Below, piece by piece: positions 1 through 7,865 of a stretch of 64,000 nt of DNA. The translations under genes and the position numbers were made by a program. Within the stretch, counting starts at the first letter, position 1. Every line of letters begins with the position of its first letter. The notes beneath the pieces were generated by a model that worked only from the letters and a program-made list of their open reading frames with translations, searched no databases and was not told where the DNA came from. This DNA comes from Thermosediminibacter oceani DSM 16646. Its GTDB lineage: Bacteria > Bacillota > Thermosediminibacteria > Thermosediminibacterales > Thermosediminibacteraceae. The stretch covers positions 992,001 through 1,056,000 of the forward strand of contig NC_014377.1 in the NCBI RefSeq assembly GCF_000144645.1. Reading direction: 5' to 3'.

Positions 1-494
1 TGTCGTATATGCCAGGCATCGGTTTTGCAACCGCAGCCACTGCTATGGTAGGGCAGCGTTTGGGCGCCGGTGATGCCAAGGGTGCGCAAAAAAGCGCCGG
101 TATATCCTTACTTTTTGCCATGGCAATTATGGGTATAATGGGATTGATGTTTTTTTCATTTCCCGTTATGTTCTTAAGAATTTTCACCGATGATCCCGAG
201 ATAATTGCCAGGGCGACCGTGCTTTTGCGCATTGTCGCTTTTACGCAGATACCCGAATGCGTGGGTATGGTTATACCGGGAGCCCTCAGAGGAGCCGGCG
301 ATACAAGGATTACCGTTTATATTACTATTCTTGGAATGTGGATGATCAGGCTGGGATTTACTTTCATTTTTTTGAATTACTTCGATATGGGCCTTGTTGG
401 CGCCTGGATTGCTATGTTCCTTGACTGGACTGTCAGGTCGTTGCTGTACTGGATCAGGTTTAAAAGCGGTAACTGGAAGAGTATTAAAATTTGA
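1..494 (+). CDS. MATE family efflux transporter, C-terminal part
   Basis: The reading frame is open from the window edge, so only the last ~164 residues are seen; the 5-prime part lies outside. The protein has several long hydrophobic segments separated by short charged loops. It carries the loop GQRLGAGDAKGA, typical of the second half of MATE exporters, which swap Na+ or H+ for cationic drugs or metabolites across the cytoplasmic membrane. The motif PGALRGAGDTR also fits the family. The stop is TGA at 492-494. A weak hairpin with a T-run follows. The substrate cannot be inferred. A second, complete MATE gene lies at 61613-63013. Confidence 0.85.
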   Translation, partial: SYMPGIGFATAATAMVGQRLGAGDAKGAQKSAGISLLFAMAIMGIMGLMFFSFPVMFLRIFTDDPEIIARATVLLRIVAFTQIPECVGMVIPGALRGAGDTRITVYITILGMWMIRLGFTFIFLNYFDMGLVGAWIAMFLDWTVRSLLYWIRFKSGNWKSIKI

Positions 495-530
495 GGCCTA
501 TTAAATGCTTTTATATTTTATTATCAATCC

Positions 531-550
531 GGAAGGATTCTTCCTTTTTA
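531..550 (+). terminator. Possible weak Rho-independent terminator
   Basis: GGAAG-GATT-CTTCC (531-544) forms a 5-bp stem with a 4-nt loop and is followed by five T. It sits between the MATE gene and the next operon. The stem is short, so termination may be partial. Confidence 0.4.
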
Positions 551-569
551 TGGAGAAGATATAAATAAG

Positions 570-1787
570 GTGAAGAGGATGAGGAAGGGGACCGGTGCAA
601 AGGTCGTAAATTTCAAACCGAAGAAAAAGAAACAAAAATCGCGCTTGATCCTCCCTTTATTATCGGGGCTTTTTCTCTTTTTAATTCTTTTTCTGCGAGG
701 TTCCGCAAAAGACATATACATAGCTCGAGAAGAGAAAGTAGAAGAGTTTTTTACTTCGGGAGCACTGATAGTAAAAAACGAAAAGGTTATAAATTCCCCT
801 GCCAGCGGCAGGCTTGAAGTTCTTGTTAAAGCCGGAGAAAGGGTAAGGGTAAATTCGCCGCTTTTTAAAGTTGTGACAGATGAGGAACGTAAAATGCTCC
901 TGGAAAAAGACTTAGGCGAACTTCAAGAAAAATTGAATAAGTTGAAAGAGCAGAGCGAAAGTACGCTGACAATTCAGATATTGAACAAATCCATTCAAGA
1001 TGTACAAAAAAGGATCGGGGAAGCAAGGTCTAAAGGTCAGGCAGAAAAGGTAGCGGTGCTGGAAAAGGAATTATCGCGGTTGAAGGGCGAGAAACAGAAG
1101 GCCGTAGCGGAGAGCAACGAAGCCATTAAAGTTTTAGAAAAAAGCCTGGAAAATCAGAAAAAAAAACTTGAGGAAGTGGAACCGGTTGTTCTCTCTCCGG
1201 TGGCAGGAATAGTAAGTTTTAACATAGACGGTTACGAAGACCTTCTCCGGCCTGAGGGATTAAAGTGCTTGAAATCTGAGGAGATAAAGGGTGTCGTCTC
1301 AAGACAGGAAAGTGCTGCGCTTTCCCAAAACGTGAAGGTTAACCAAGCCGTGCTTAAGATCGTGGATAATTTTTCCCTATACGTTATTGCTCCAATACTG
1401 GAAGGTGATATTCAGCCCGGCAGGGTATACAAATTAAGATTTCCCCAACTCAACATAGAACTTAAAGCAGATCTGATTGAAACATGTGAGGACGAACAGA
1501 CGGGTGTATTCTTCATCAAAGAAGCCCCCATGGAGTTGCTGGACCTCAGAAAGGTCAATGTTGAAATCATCACGCGGGTACATCGCGGTATAGGAGTACC
1601 AAATTCAGCGATCGTAAAATCAAACGGCCAGGAAGGTGTATTCTTGTACAATAAAGGTAGGTCCGTTTTCAGACCCGTCCGCGTGGTAGCCCGGGACGAT
1701 AAGAAAACCATAGTAGAAGGCCTAACGGCCGGCGATAGGGTTTTAATAAAGAGGGGATTTCAATGGAAATTATTCAGCAAAACATAG
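570..1787 (+). CDS. HlyD-like membrane-fusion/adaptor protein
   Basis: The protein has about 405 residues. It begins with a basic segment, then one transmembrane helix at ~26-43, a lipoyl-like half-motif near 74-101 (SPASGRLEVLVKAGERV), a long coiled coil at ~105-200 and the returning half (LSPVAGIVSF) near 207. This is the layout of HlyD/AcrA-type adaptors, anchored in the membrane with an extracytoplasmic body. In Gram-positive bacteria such proteins often sit at the head of the yggS-sepF-divIVA cluster, as here; their exact role is unknown. The start is GTG at 570, but ATG at 579 with AAGGTG at 567 is equally possible. The 3-prime end overlaps yggS by 25 nt, so the two are probably co-translated. 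Confidence 0.8.
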   Translation: MKRMRKGTGAKVVNFKPKKKKQKSRLILPLLSGLFLFLILFLRGSAKDIYIAREEKVEEFFTSGALIVKNEKVINSPASGRLEVLVKAGERVRVNSPLFKVVTDEERKMLLEKDLGELQEKLNKLKEQSESTLTIQILNKSIQDVQKRIGEARSKGQAEKVAVLEKELSRLKGEKQKAVAESNEAIKVLEKSLENQKKKLEEVEPVVLSPVAGIVSFNIDGYEDLLRPEGLKCLKSEEIKGVVSRQESAALSQNVKVNQAVLKIVDNFSLYVIAPILEGDIQPGRVYKLRFPQLNIELKADLIETCEDEQTGVFFIKEAPMELLDLRKVNVEIITRVHRGIGVPNSAIVKSNGQEGVFLYNKGRSVFRPVRVVARDDKKTIVEGLTAGDRVLIKRGFQWKLFSKT

Positions 1788-2452
1788 AAAAATTGAAACT
1801 AAAAATCAAACACGCGGCCGCAAAATCGGGCAGAAGTCCGGAAGATATACACATAGTGGCGGTAACCAAAACCATCCCACCTGAAACGATCCAGGCGGCC
1901 GTTGACCGCGGGATAAAGATCCTGGGAGAAAACCGGGTGCAGGAGGCTCAGCAAAAGGTAGGGCTGGTAAAAGGAGATATCAGCTGGCACATGATAGGTC
2001 ATTTGCAGAAAAATAAGGTGAAATATGCAGTAAAGCTGTTTTCAATGATCCAATCGGTGGACAGTTACGAGCTGGCTGCAGAAATAGATAAAAGAGCAGG
2101 AATGTTGGGTAAGGTTATGGATGTGCTGATTCAAGTGAATATCGGAAGGGAAAAAACCAAATTCGGTGCAGAATATGAAGAAATTCCGGAACTGATAAAG
2201 AAGGTTTCAACCCTTGCCCATGTTAAGGTCAGAGGTTTGATGGCAATTGCGCCTTTTAAAGAAGACCCCGAAGACGTAAGACCGTTTTTCAGAAAAATGC
2301 GCGAATTATTTACGAAGATAAAAAGTCAGGAGCTGGAAAACGTCGAAATGAGTTTTTTGTCCATGGGGATGACGCATGATTTCCATATAGCTATTGAAGA
2401 GGGGTCAAACATGATAAGAATAGGGACCGGAATTTTTGGACCAAGAGGCTAA
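1763..2452 (+). CDS. yggS: YggS family PLP-binding protein
   Basis: The 229-residue protein matches the single-domain alanine-racemase-fold PLP proteins (YggS/PROSC/YlmE) that maintain vitamin B6 balance. The PLP lysine is K36 in VAVTKTIPPE. Other family motifs are ENRVQEAQ, WHMIGHLQKNK, LIQVNIGREKTKFG and the C-terminal phosphate-binding segment SMGMTHDFHIAIEEGS...IRIGTGIFG. The length is normal. It lies between the HlyD-like gene and sepF, the conserved Firmicutes order yggS-sepF-yggT-divIVA. Its link to cell division is only by neighbourhood. Confidence 0.95.
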   Translation: MEIIQQNIEKLKLKIKHAAAKSGRSPEDIHIVAVTKTIPPETIQAAVDRGIKILGENRVQEAQQKVGLVKGDISWHMIGHLQKNKVKYAVKLFSMIQSVDSYELAAEIDKRAGMLGKVMDVLIQVNIGREKTKFGAEYEEIPELIKKVSTLAHVKVRGLMAIAPFKEDPEDVRPFFRKMRELFTKIKSQELENVEMSFLSMGMTHDFHIAIEEGSNMIRIGTGIFGPRG

Positions 2453-2472
2453 CACAAGGAGGAGGTTAAGAG

Positions 2473-2919
2473 ATGGCCAACAACAAACTGTTCAACAAAA
2501 TACTTTATTTTCTTGGAATCGAGGACGAAGACCACGACCACGAAAACCCTCCGGTACTTCAACCTGAGGAATCCCTCCATATACCTGTAAGGCCCGAAAA
2601 AGGCAGAATCATTAATATTCATCAGATGCCGAAAAACAAGGTAGTGGTCTTTAAACCTTCAAACTTTGACGAAGTAAGGGTAATTACAGAAGAACTGAAA
2701 AACCGCAGGGCGGTTATAGTCAATCTGGAGAGTCTGGATAAGGAGACAGCAAGGCGCATTCTGGATTTTTTAAGCGGCAGTGTTTTTGCTTTGGACGGCA
2801 CTGTCAAAAAGGTCGGAAGCGGTACTTTTGTTTTTGCGCCAAATAACGTGGACATATCAGGCCTCAATATGGAGGATGGCGAAACCAGCAAAGATAAGCC
2901 GCTTTTTACGGTGCGGTGA
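2473..2919 (+). CDS. sepF: Cell division protein SepF
   Basis: SepF tethers FtsZ to the membrane and bundles its filaments at the septum. The 148-residue protein has a short N-terminal amphipathic helix (NKLFNKILYFLG), an acidic linker, and the DUF552 core at ~58-130 with KVVVFKPSNFDEV, AVIVNLESLDKETARRILDF and GTVKKVGSGTFVFAP. The Shine-Dalgarno site AAGGAGGAGG lies 8-9 nt before ATG 2473. It is the third gene of the division cluster. Confidence 0.95.
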   Translation: MANNKLFNKILYFLGIEDEDHDHENPPVLQPEESLHIPVRPEKGRIINIHQMPKNKVVVFKPSNFDEVRVITEELKNRRAVIVNLESLDKETARRILDFLSGSVFALDGTVKKVGSGTFVFAPNNVDISGLNMEDGETSKDKPLFTVR

Positions 2920-2939
2920 GCATAAAAGGAGGAACCGAT

Positions 2940-3221
2940 TTGTTACTCATTAGGGTGACGGAGTTATTTTTTAGATTTGTGGAATTTTTAATCATCATCA
3001 GGGTTTTTATGACGTGGATACCTGGAACAATTTATTCGCCCGTATATAGGTTTATTTACCGGGTGACCGAACCCATCCTTGAGCCTTTCAGGAGATTGAC
3101 CTTTAGATTTTTCCCTCCGGCCGGAGGGGTTTATCTAGATTTTTCGCCCTTCATAGCTCTTTTTTTCCTGGATATGATTCAGAGACTAATCACTAGCCTT
3201 ATGATTCAAATGATATATTGA
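2940..3221 (+). CDS. yggT: YggT family membrane protein
   Basis: This is a small hydrophobic protein (93 residues from TTG 2940) with two YggT repeats: a first membrane segment near the start, the loop motif YRVTEPILEPFRR, and a second hydrophobic segment DFSPFIALFFLD. YggT/YlmG proteins help organise membranes and sit beside sepF and divIVA. I prefer TTG 2940 over the upstream GTG 2916 because AAGGAGG at 2926-2932 lies exactly 7 nt before it, while GTG 2916 overlaps the sepF stop without a clear site. In many relatives ylmH follows yggT; here divIVA follows directly. Confidence 0.88.
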   Translation: MLLIRVTELFFRFVEFLIIIRVFMTWIPGTIYSPVYRFIYRVTEPILEPFRRLTFRFFPPAGGVYLDFSPFIALFFLDMIQRLITSLMIQMIY

Positions 3222-3244
3222 TATCGGATAGGAGATGATACTGG

Positions 3245-3883
3245 ATGATCTTGACTCCGCTTGACATCCAGAAAAAAGAATTCCGGAAGTCCTTTAGGGG
3301 GTACAGCGAGGACGAAGTTAAGGACTTCCTGGAAAAGGTGACCCAAAGCTATGAGAAAATATACAGGGAAAATCAGGATTTAAAAGAAGAGGTCAAGTTT
3401 TTGAAGGAAAAACTTCAGGGATACCAGGAAATGGAATCCACCCTCAAAAAAGCCATTATACTCGCTGAAAAGGCCGCCGAAGATCTCAGAAAAAATGCGG
3501 AAAGGGAGAAGGAACTTATATTAAAGAGCGCAAGATCGAAAGCGATGGAGATGATGGGTAGAGCCGAAGCGAGGTACAATGCGATAAACGACCAGTATGA
3601 AGAGGTTAAGCGGCAGTTTATGCTTTTCAAGACGAGATTTCTTAATTTTCTCCAGTCACAGATCGACCTGATCAATGCCATAGTTATCGAAGAAGAAGAT
3701 TTGGAAAAACAACCTGACAAAGCGGAGGAGTACATAGAGCAGGCGGCAGCGGGCCGGGATTTCGAAAATGAGGAAACCGAAGAGGAGGGGACCATTAGAG
3801 ATAAGGTAGCCAAGTTAAGGAGTGATGCTGAAAATGACGACCGGGGGAAAGAGACTGTCGGTAGTGGGGATAATAGTGTTTGA
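3245..3883 (+). CDS. divIVA: DivIVA domain protein
   Basis: The 212-residue protein starts with the DivIVA membrane-curvature-binding domain (LTPLDIQKKEFRKSFRGYSE, then DEVKDFLEKV) followed by a long coiled coil to ~150 and an acidic, disordered tail. DivIVA marks negatively curved membrane at septa and poles and recruits division and sporulation factors. The start is ATG 3245 with GGAG at 3231. The last ~50 nt overlap the next gene in another frame, suggesting translational coupling. Confidence 0.93.
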   Translation: MILTPLDIQKKEFRKSFRGYSEDEVKDFLEKVTQSYEKIYRENQDLKEEVKFLKEKLQGYQEMESTLKKAIILAEKAAEDLRKNAEREKELILKSARSKAMEMMGRAEARYNAINDQYEEVKRQFMLFKTRFLNFLQSQIDLINAIVIEEEDLEKQPDKAEEYIEQAAAGRDFENEETEEEGTIRDKVAKLRSDAENDDRGKETVGSGDNSV

Positions 3884-4088
3884 TAGAGAAAATTCAGCGG
3901 CCAAGGTGAACGAGATACTTTCAAAATTCAGTGATTTGATAATAGGAAGGATGGGGATCCCGTACAGGGAAAGAGGTATTTCGGTTATAGCCCTTATAGT
4001 GGATGCTACTACTGATGAACTCGGGGCTCTTACCGGCCAGCTGGGCAGAGTGCCGGGAGTAAAGGTGAAATCTGCTGTGACCGCCTAA
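3834..4088 (+). CDS. TM1266-family putative Fe-hydrogenase-system regulator
   Basis: The 84-residue protein is a small ferredoxin-fold, ACT-like protein. It has VVGIIVFDRENSA, IIGRMGIPYRERGISVIALI, TTDELGALTGQLGRVPGVKV, the pattern of the TM1266 family, named for its neighbourhood to iron-only hydrogenase maturation genes. The ligand and DNA target are not known to me. No hydrogenase gene is in the window. I use ATG 3834: AAGGAG at 3817-3822, followed by TGAT, is well placed for it, whereas GTG 3822 and ATG 3825 overlap or touch that site. The gene starts inside the divIVA 3-prime end. Confidence 0.82.
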   Translation: MTTGGKRLSVVGIIVFDRENSAAKVNEILSKFSDLIIGRMGIPYRERGISVIALIVDATTDELGALTGQLGRVPGVKVKSAVTA

Positions 4089-4115
4089 ATACCTTAAATC
4101 CGACCGGAAAGGATG

Positions 4116-4823
4116 ATGTTTATTATCGGAATAATCGGAGCTGTGGATAGAGAGATTGCCCTATTCTGTGAAGAGCTAAAGGATAAAAAAACCATAACCA
4201 AAGCGTCTCTAACCTTTTTTACAGGCACGCTGGAAGGTCGGGACGCGGTAGTCGTAAAATGCGGCGTAGGTAAGGTCAATGCGGCAATATGTACCCAGGT
4301 GATGATAGACTATTTTGCTCCCAGCGCGATAATCTGCACCGGTGTGGCGGGAGCTTTAAGAGAAGACCTGGACATAGGTGATATTGTGATATCCCGGGAC
4401 GTGGTTCAGCACGATGTGGACGGTACTGCTTTCGGGCACGAGCTCGGAGAAATTCCGAACCTTGGGATTAAAGCTTTTACCGCCGACGAAACTCTTGTTC
4501 AAATTGCCCAGGAAGTAGCCCGGAAGCAGGTAAAAGGCAGGAGGGCAATTACGGGAAGAATCCTGAGCGGGGACCAATTCATCAGCAGCAAGGAAAAAGT
4601 TAAATTTCTAAGGTCCTTCTTTGACGGCGCCTGTGTTGAGATGGAGGGCGGAGCTATAGGTCAGGTGTGCTATTTGAATAAAGTTCCCTTTTTGATCATC
4701 AGGTCAATCTCGGATAGGGCTGACGGCAAGGCGGTGAGTGTATACGAGACGTTTGCTGATGAGGCAGCCAGGAATTCTTCCCATATAGTACTGGGGATCA
4801 TAAAATTGTATGAAGGAGCATAA
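4116..4823 (+). CDS. mtnN: 5'-methylthioadenosine/S-adenosylhomocysteine nucleosidase
   Basis: The enzyme hydrolyses MTA and SAH to adenine plus the thioribose, recycling methionine and removing product inhibition of methyltransferases. The 235-residue protein has the phosphorylase/nucleosidase fold: GIIGAVDREI with the catalytic Glu (position of E. coli E12), CGVGKVNAAI, ICTGVAGAL, the ribose-binding VEMEGGAIGQVC and the catalytic Asp in RSISDRAD. Two adjacent ATG codons (4113, 4116) are possible; GGAAAGG at 4106-4112 is too close for the first and tight for the second. It is co-directional within the division cluster. Confidence 0.93.
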   Translation: MFIIGIIGAVDREIALFCEELKDKKTITKASLTFFTGTLEGRDAVVVKCGVGKVNAAICTQVMIDYFAPSAIICTGVAGALREDLDIGDIVISRDVVQHDVDGTAFGHELGEIPNLGIKAFTADETLVQIAQEVARKQVKGRRAITGRILSGDQFISSKEKVKFLRSFFDGACVEMEGGAIGQVCYLNKVPFLIIRSISDRADGKAVSVYETFADEAARNSSHIVLGIIKLYEGA

Positions 4824-4863
4824 AACACCTAGAGATGGTTAAATTAGATTTAGGGGAACTATT

Positions 4864-5160
4864 ATGGATGATGAAAGGCTCTTGTGCGAGTTGAGCCGAA
4901 AAATCGATGAACTGTCTATACGGATCGAAAAGCTTAACCTGGCGGAATACCTGGAGGTGCTGCGCAACCCTAAAAGGCTGCTTTATATAAACTTTTTAGC
5001 CGGAGTAGCCAGAGGCTTCGGAACGGCGATGGGGTTTACATTCTTGGGCGCTTTTATTTTATACGTCCTGCAGCGCATTGTGATCTTGAAGCTCCCCGTT
5101 ATAGGTGATTTCATTGCAGAATTGGTTAGAATAGTACAGAACGAACTTTCCGTAAAATAA
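4864..5160 (+). CDS. DUF5665 domain protein, small membrane protein
   Basis: The 98-residue protein has an N-terminal coiled-coil-like helix (LCELSRKIDELSIRIEKLN), then LEVLRNPKRLLYINFLAGVA and a hydrophobic segment GTAMGFTFLGAFILYVLQ followed by an amphipathic end. This matches the clostridial DUF5665 family, whose function is unknown. One or two membrane segments are visible. It lies between mtnN and the yteA-like gene, 40 nt and 18 nt away. Confidence 0.75.
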   Translation: MDDERLLCELSRKIDELSIRIEKLNLAEYLEVLRNPKRLLYINFLAGVARGFGTAMGFTFLGAFILYVLQRIVILKLPVIGDFIAELVRIVQNELSVK

Positions 5161-5178
5161 CTCAAAGGAGGATAGCTC

Positions 5179-5820
5179 TTGAAGAACCTGGAGTACTACA
5201 AGCGCAAATTGCAGGAATTAAAGCGGGAACTGGAAGACCAGATGTCTACAATTATCAGGAGAGGATCGGATCCTTTGAAGGAATCGGTGGGGGAGCTGTC
5301 TTCATACGATAATCATACCTCAGATCTCGCGGCTGAAACCTTCGAAAGGGAAAAGGATCTGGGGTTGAGGGATAACACGGAAAGGATGTTGATGAAAGTC
5401 AACCGGGCGTTGGAAAAAATCGAAGAAGGGAGTTACGGTATCTGCGAGAACTGCGGTAATCCTATAGAAGAGGAACGCCTGGATGTTGTGCCGTATGCTT
5501 CCCTTTGCGCCCGCTGCAATAATGAGGAAGAAAAGGCCTTTGAGAGGAGGTTCAGGCCTGTAGAGGAAGAAGTCCTGAAGTATCCGTTTGGGAGGAGTTT
5601 TCTCGACGGTACTGACCAAAACGAATACGACGGCGAGGATGCCTGGCAGGACGTAGCCAGGTACGGCACGGCCAATAGCCCCCAGGACGAACCGGGAGCG
5701 GTGGATTACAGCGAAGTTTACACCGACGGAAACGAAAAGAGGGGCATAGTTGACTGGGCAGATCAAATAATCGATGAGGAGGACCCCGATGAGGATGATA
5801 AAAATGAGCTGGGAAGATAA
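5179..5820 (+). CDS. TraR/DksA-type zinc-finger protein, YteA-like (sporulation)
   Basis: The 213-residue protein starts with a coiled-coil hairpin and has the C4 zinc finger CENCGNPIEEERLDVVPYAS..CARC, with C89, C92, C110 and C113. The C-terminal ~80 residues are acidic and poorly ordered. This is the YteA branch of DksA/TraR-like proteins, often annotated as sporulation proteins. It lacks clear evidence for DksA-type RNA-polymerase secondary-channel activity. The start is TTG 5179, with AAAGGAGG at 5164-5171. A strong terminator begins at its stop codon, so it ends the operon. Confidence 0.85.
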   Translation: MKNLEYYKRKLQELKRELEDQMSTIIRRGSDPLKESVGELSSYDNHTSDLAAETFEREKDLGLRDNTERMLMKVNRALEKIEEGSYGICENCGNPIEEERLDVVPYASLCARCNNEEEKAFERRFRPVEEEVLKYPFGRSFLDGTDQNEYDGEDAWQDVARYGTANSPQDEPGAVDYSEVYTDGNEKRGIVDWADQIIDEEDPDEDDKNELGR

Positions 5821-5847
5821 ATACCCGTTTCGGGTATTTATTTTTTA
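5817..5847 (+). terminator. Rho-independent terminator after yteA-like gene
   Basis: An 11-bp stem (5817-5827 with 5831-5841), TTT loop, then TTTTTTA. It overlaps the stop codon of the yteA-like gene and separates the division cluster from lspA. Confidence 0.9.
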
Positions 5848-5851
5848 TTCG

Positions 5852-5880
5852 TTGAAGTTCTGAAGACCCTGGTATATAAT
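5852..5880 (+). promoter_or_regulatory. SigA-type promoter for lspA-rluD-pyrR
   Basis: TTGAAG at 5852-5857, a 17-nt spacer, and TATAAT at 5875-5880. It lies directly after the terminator and 35 nt before the lspA start. Confidence 0.8.
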
Positions 5881-5915
5881 TTTGATGTAAATTTCTTAAG
5901 TTGGGGGTTTAAATA

Positions 5916-6368
5916 TTGAGGGCATGGATTCTGGCGGCAGCCGTTTTCATCTTCGATCAGCTCACCAAATACATCGTACGGACTCAAATGGTTCCCCATC
6001 AGTCGATTCCGGTCATTAATAATGTACTTCATCTAACTTATGTCCAGAATACGGGAGCGGCTTTCAGCATCCTACAGGGCAAGGTGTTCTTTTTCAGCAC
6101 AGCGTCTCTGATAGTAATAGCTGCACTCTTTTTTTACATCTCCCGAATACCCCCGGAACAAAGATTACTCAGGATGGCGCTTTCCCTTATCCTGGGTGGG
6201 GCTCTAGGAAATCTGGTGGACCGTCTCCGGTTTGGTTACGTGGTTGATTTTATTGATTTCAGGATATGGCCGGTATTTAATCTGGCGGATTCGGCTATTG
6301 TTATAGGGGAAGTCGTGCTGGTATATATATTAATCTTTGATCCTCTGTTTAAGAAAAGTCTAGATTAA
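5916..6368 (+). CDS. lspA: Lipoprotein signal peptidase (signal peptidase II)
   Basis: LspA cleaves the signal peptide of diacylglyceryl-modified prolipoproteins at the membrane. The 150-residue protein has four hydrophobic segments and the family motifs DQLTKY, NTGAAFSIL, GNLVDRLRFGYVVDFIDF and FNLADSAI. The catalytic aspartates are D111 and D125. The start is TTG 5916, in frame with the normal N-terminus; GGGGG lies 6-10 nt upstream. The order lspA-rluD-pyrR matches Bacillus. The prsA-like lipoprotein at 60565 is a likely substrate. Confidence 0.95.
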   Translation: MRAWILAAAVFIFDQLTKYIVRTQMVPHQSIPVINNVLHLTYVQNTGAAFSILQGKVFFFSTASLIVIAALFFYISRIPPEQRLLRMALSLILGGALGNLVDRLRFGYVVDFIDFRIWPVFNLADSAIVIGEVVLVYILIFDPLFKKSLD

Positions 6369-6388
6369 CGAACGGGAGGGCAGTTTTT

Positions 6389-7312
6389 TTGGGTAAGTTT
6401 TTGAAAATCTTGGTGCAAGAAGATGATGCCAAAAAGCGCCTCGACGTATTTTTGAGCGGTGTAATAAACGACCTTTCCAGGAGCTATATACAAAAGGGAA
6501 TCGAAGAGGGTTGGGTCAAAGTAAACGAAAGGATCGTTAAACCCCATTACAAGCTGAAAAAAGGCGATGTTATTGTAGCTGATATACCGTCTCCGAAACC
6601 CCTCTCCCTGGAACCCGAGAACATCCCTCTGGATATAATACACGAGGACCGGGATATAATTGTGGTCAACAAGCCCCGCGGCATGGTGGTGTACCCGGCC
6701 CCCGGGAACTACTCGGGCACCCTTGTAAATGCCCTCTTATACCACACAAAAGACCTTTCCGGTATAAACGGAGTAATGAGGCCGGGCATAGTTCACCGGC
6801 TCGACAAGGATACTTCCGGGGTGATAGTTGTAGCAAAAAACGACATGGCCCACCGGGAACTTGCCATGCAATTTAAGAACAAGCTGGTAAAAAAGACTTA
6901 TTTGGCAGTGGTTTGGGGCAATATCCCGGAAGACAGAGCGACAATTGAAGCACCCATCGGAAGGCACCCAGCGAAGCGGGTGGAGATGGCCGTGACCGCA
7001 AAAAACGGGAAAGAAGCCATAACCCACTTTAAAGTACTGGAGAGGTTCGAAGATTTTACTTTTATCGAGGTCAACATAGAGACGGGCAGGACTCACCAGA
7101 TAAGGGTTCACATGAGTTTTATAGGTCACCCCGTTGTAGGAGACCCGCTTTATTCCAGGAAAAAAAGCCCCTTTAACATCAACGGACAGGCCCTCCACGC
7201 CTACAGGCTCGGGCTGAACCATCCCCGAACTGGAGAATTTATGACCTTTGAAGCCCCCATTCCCCAAGATATAACCGAAATATTAAATACTTTGAGAAAA
7301 AGGGTGGTGTAA
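6389..7312 (+). CDS. rluD: RluA/RluD family 23S rRNA pseudouridine synthase
   Basis: The protein (307 residues) has an N-terminal S4 RNA-binding domain (KKRLDVFLSG...LSRSYIQKGIEEGWVKVN) and a pseudouridine synthase domain. The catalytic Asp is D139 in HRLDKDTSGVIVVAKN. Later motifs are KKTYLAVVWG, ETGRTHQIRVHMS and GHPVVGDPLY. The probable target is 23S rRNA (helix 69-type uridines), although other RluA-family targets are possible. TTG 6389 follows GGGAGGG by 8 nt. Its stop directly abuts the pyrR ATG. Confidence 0.92.
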   Translation: MGKFLKILVQEDDAKKRLDVFLSGVINDLSRSYIQKGIEEGWVKVNERIVKPHYKLKKGDVIVADIPSPKPLSLEPENIPLDIIHEDRDIIVVNKPRGMVVYPAPGNYSGTLVNALLYHTKDLSGINGVMRPGIVHRLDKDTSGVIVVAKNDMAHRELAMQFKNKLVKKTYLAVVWGNIPEDRATIEAPIGRHPAKRVEMAVTAKNGKEAITHFKVLERFEDFTFIEVNIETGRTHQIRVHMSFIGHPVVGDPLYSRKKSPFNINGQALHAYRLGLNHPRTGEFMTFEAPIPQDITEILNTLRKRVV

Positions 7313-7849
<537 letters not shown>

Positions 7850-7865
7850 CTGCCGAAAAAGGGAT

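Noticed and set aside
3415-3924. 169-residue reverse ORF over divIVA
   Set aside because: Serine-rich mirror of a charged coiled coil; divIVA on the forward strand is clear.
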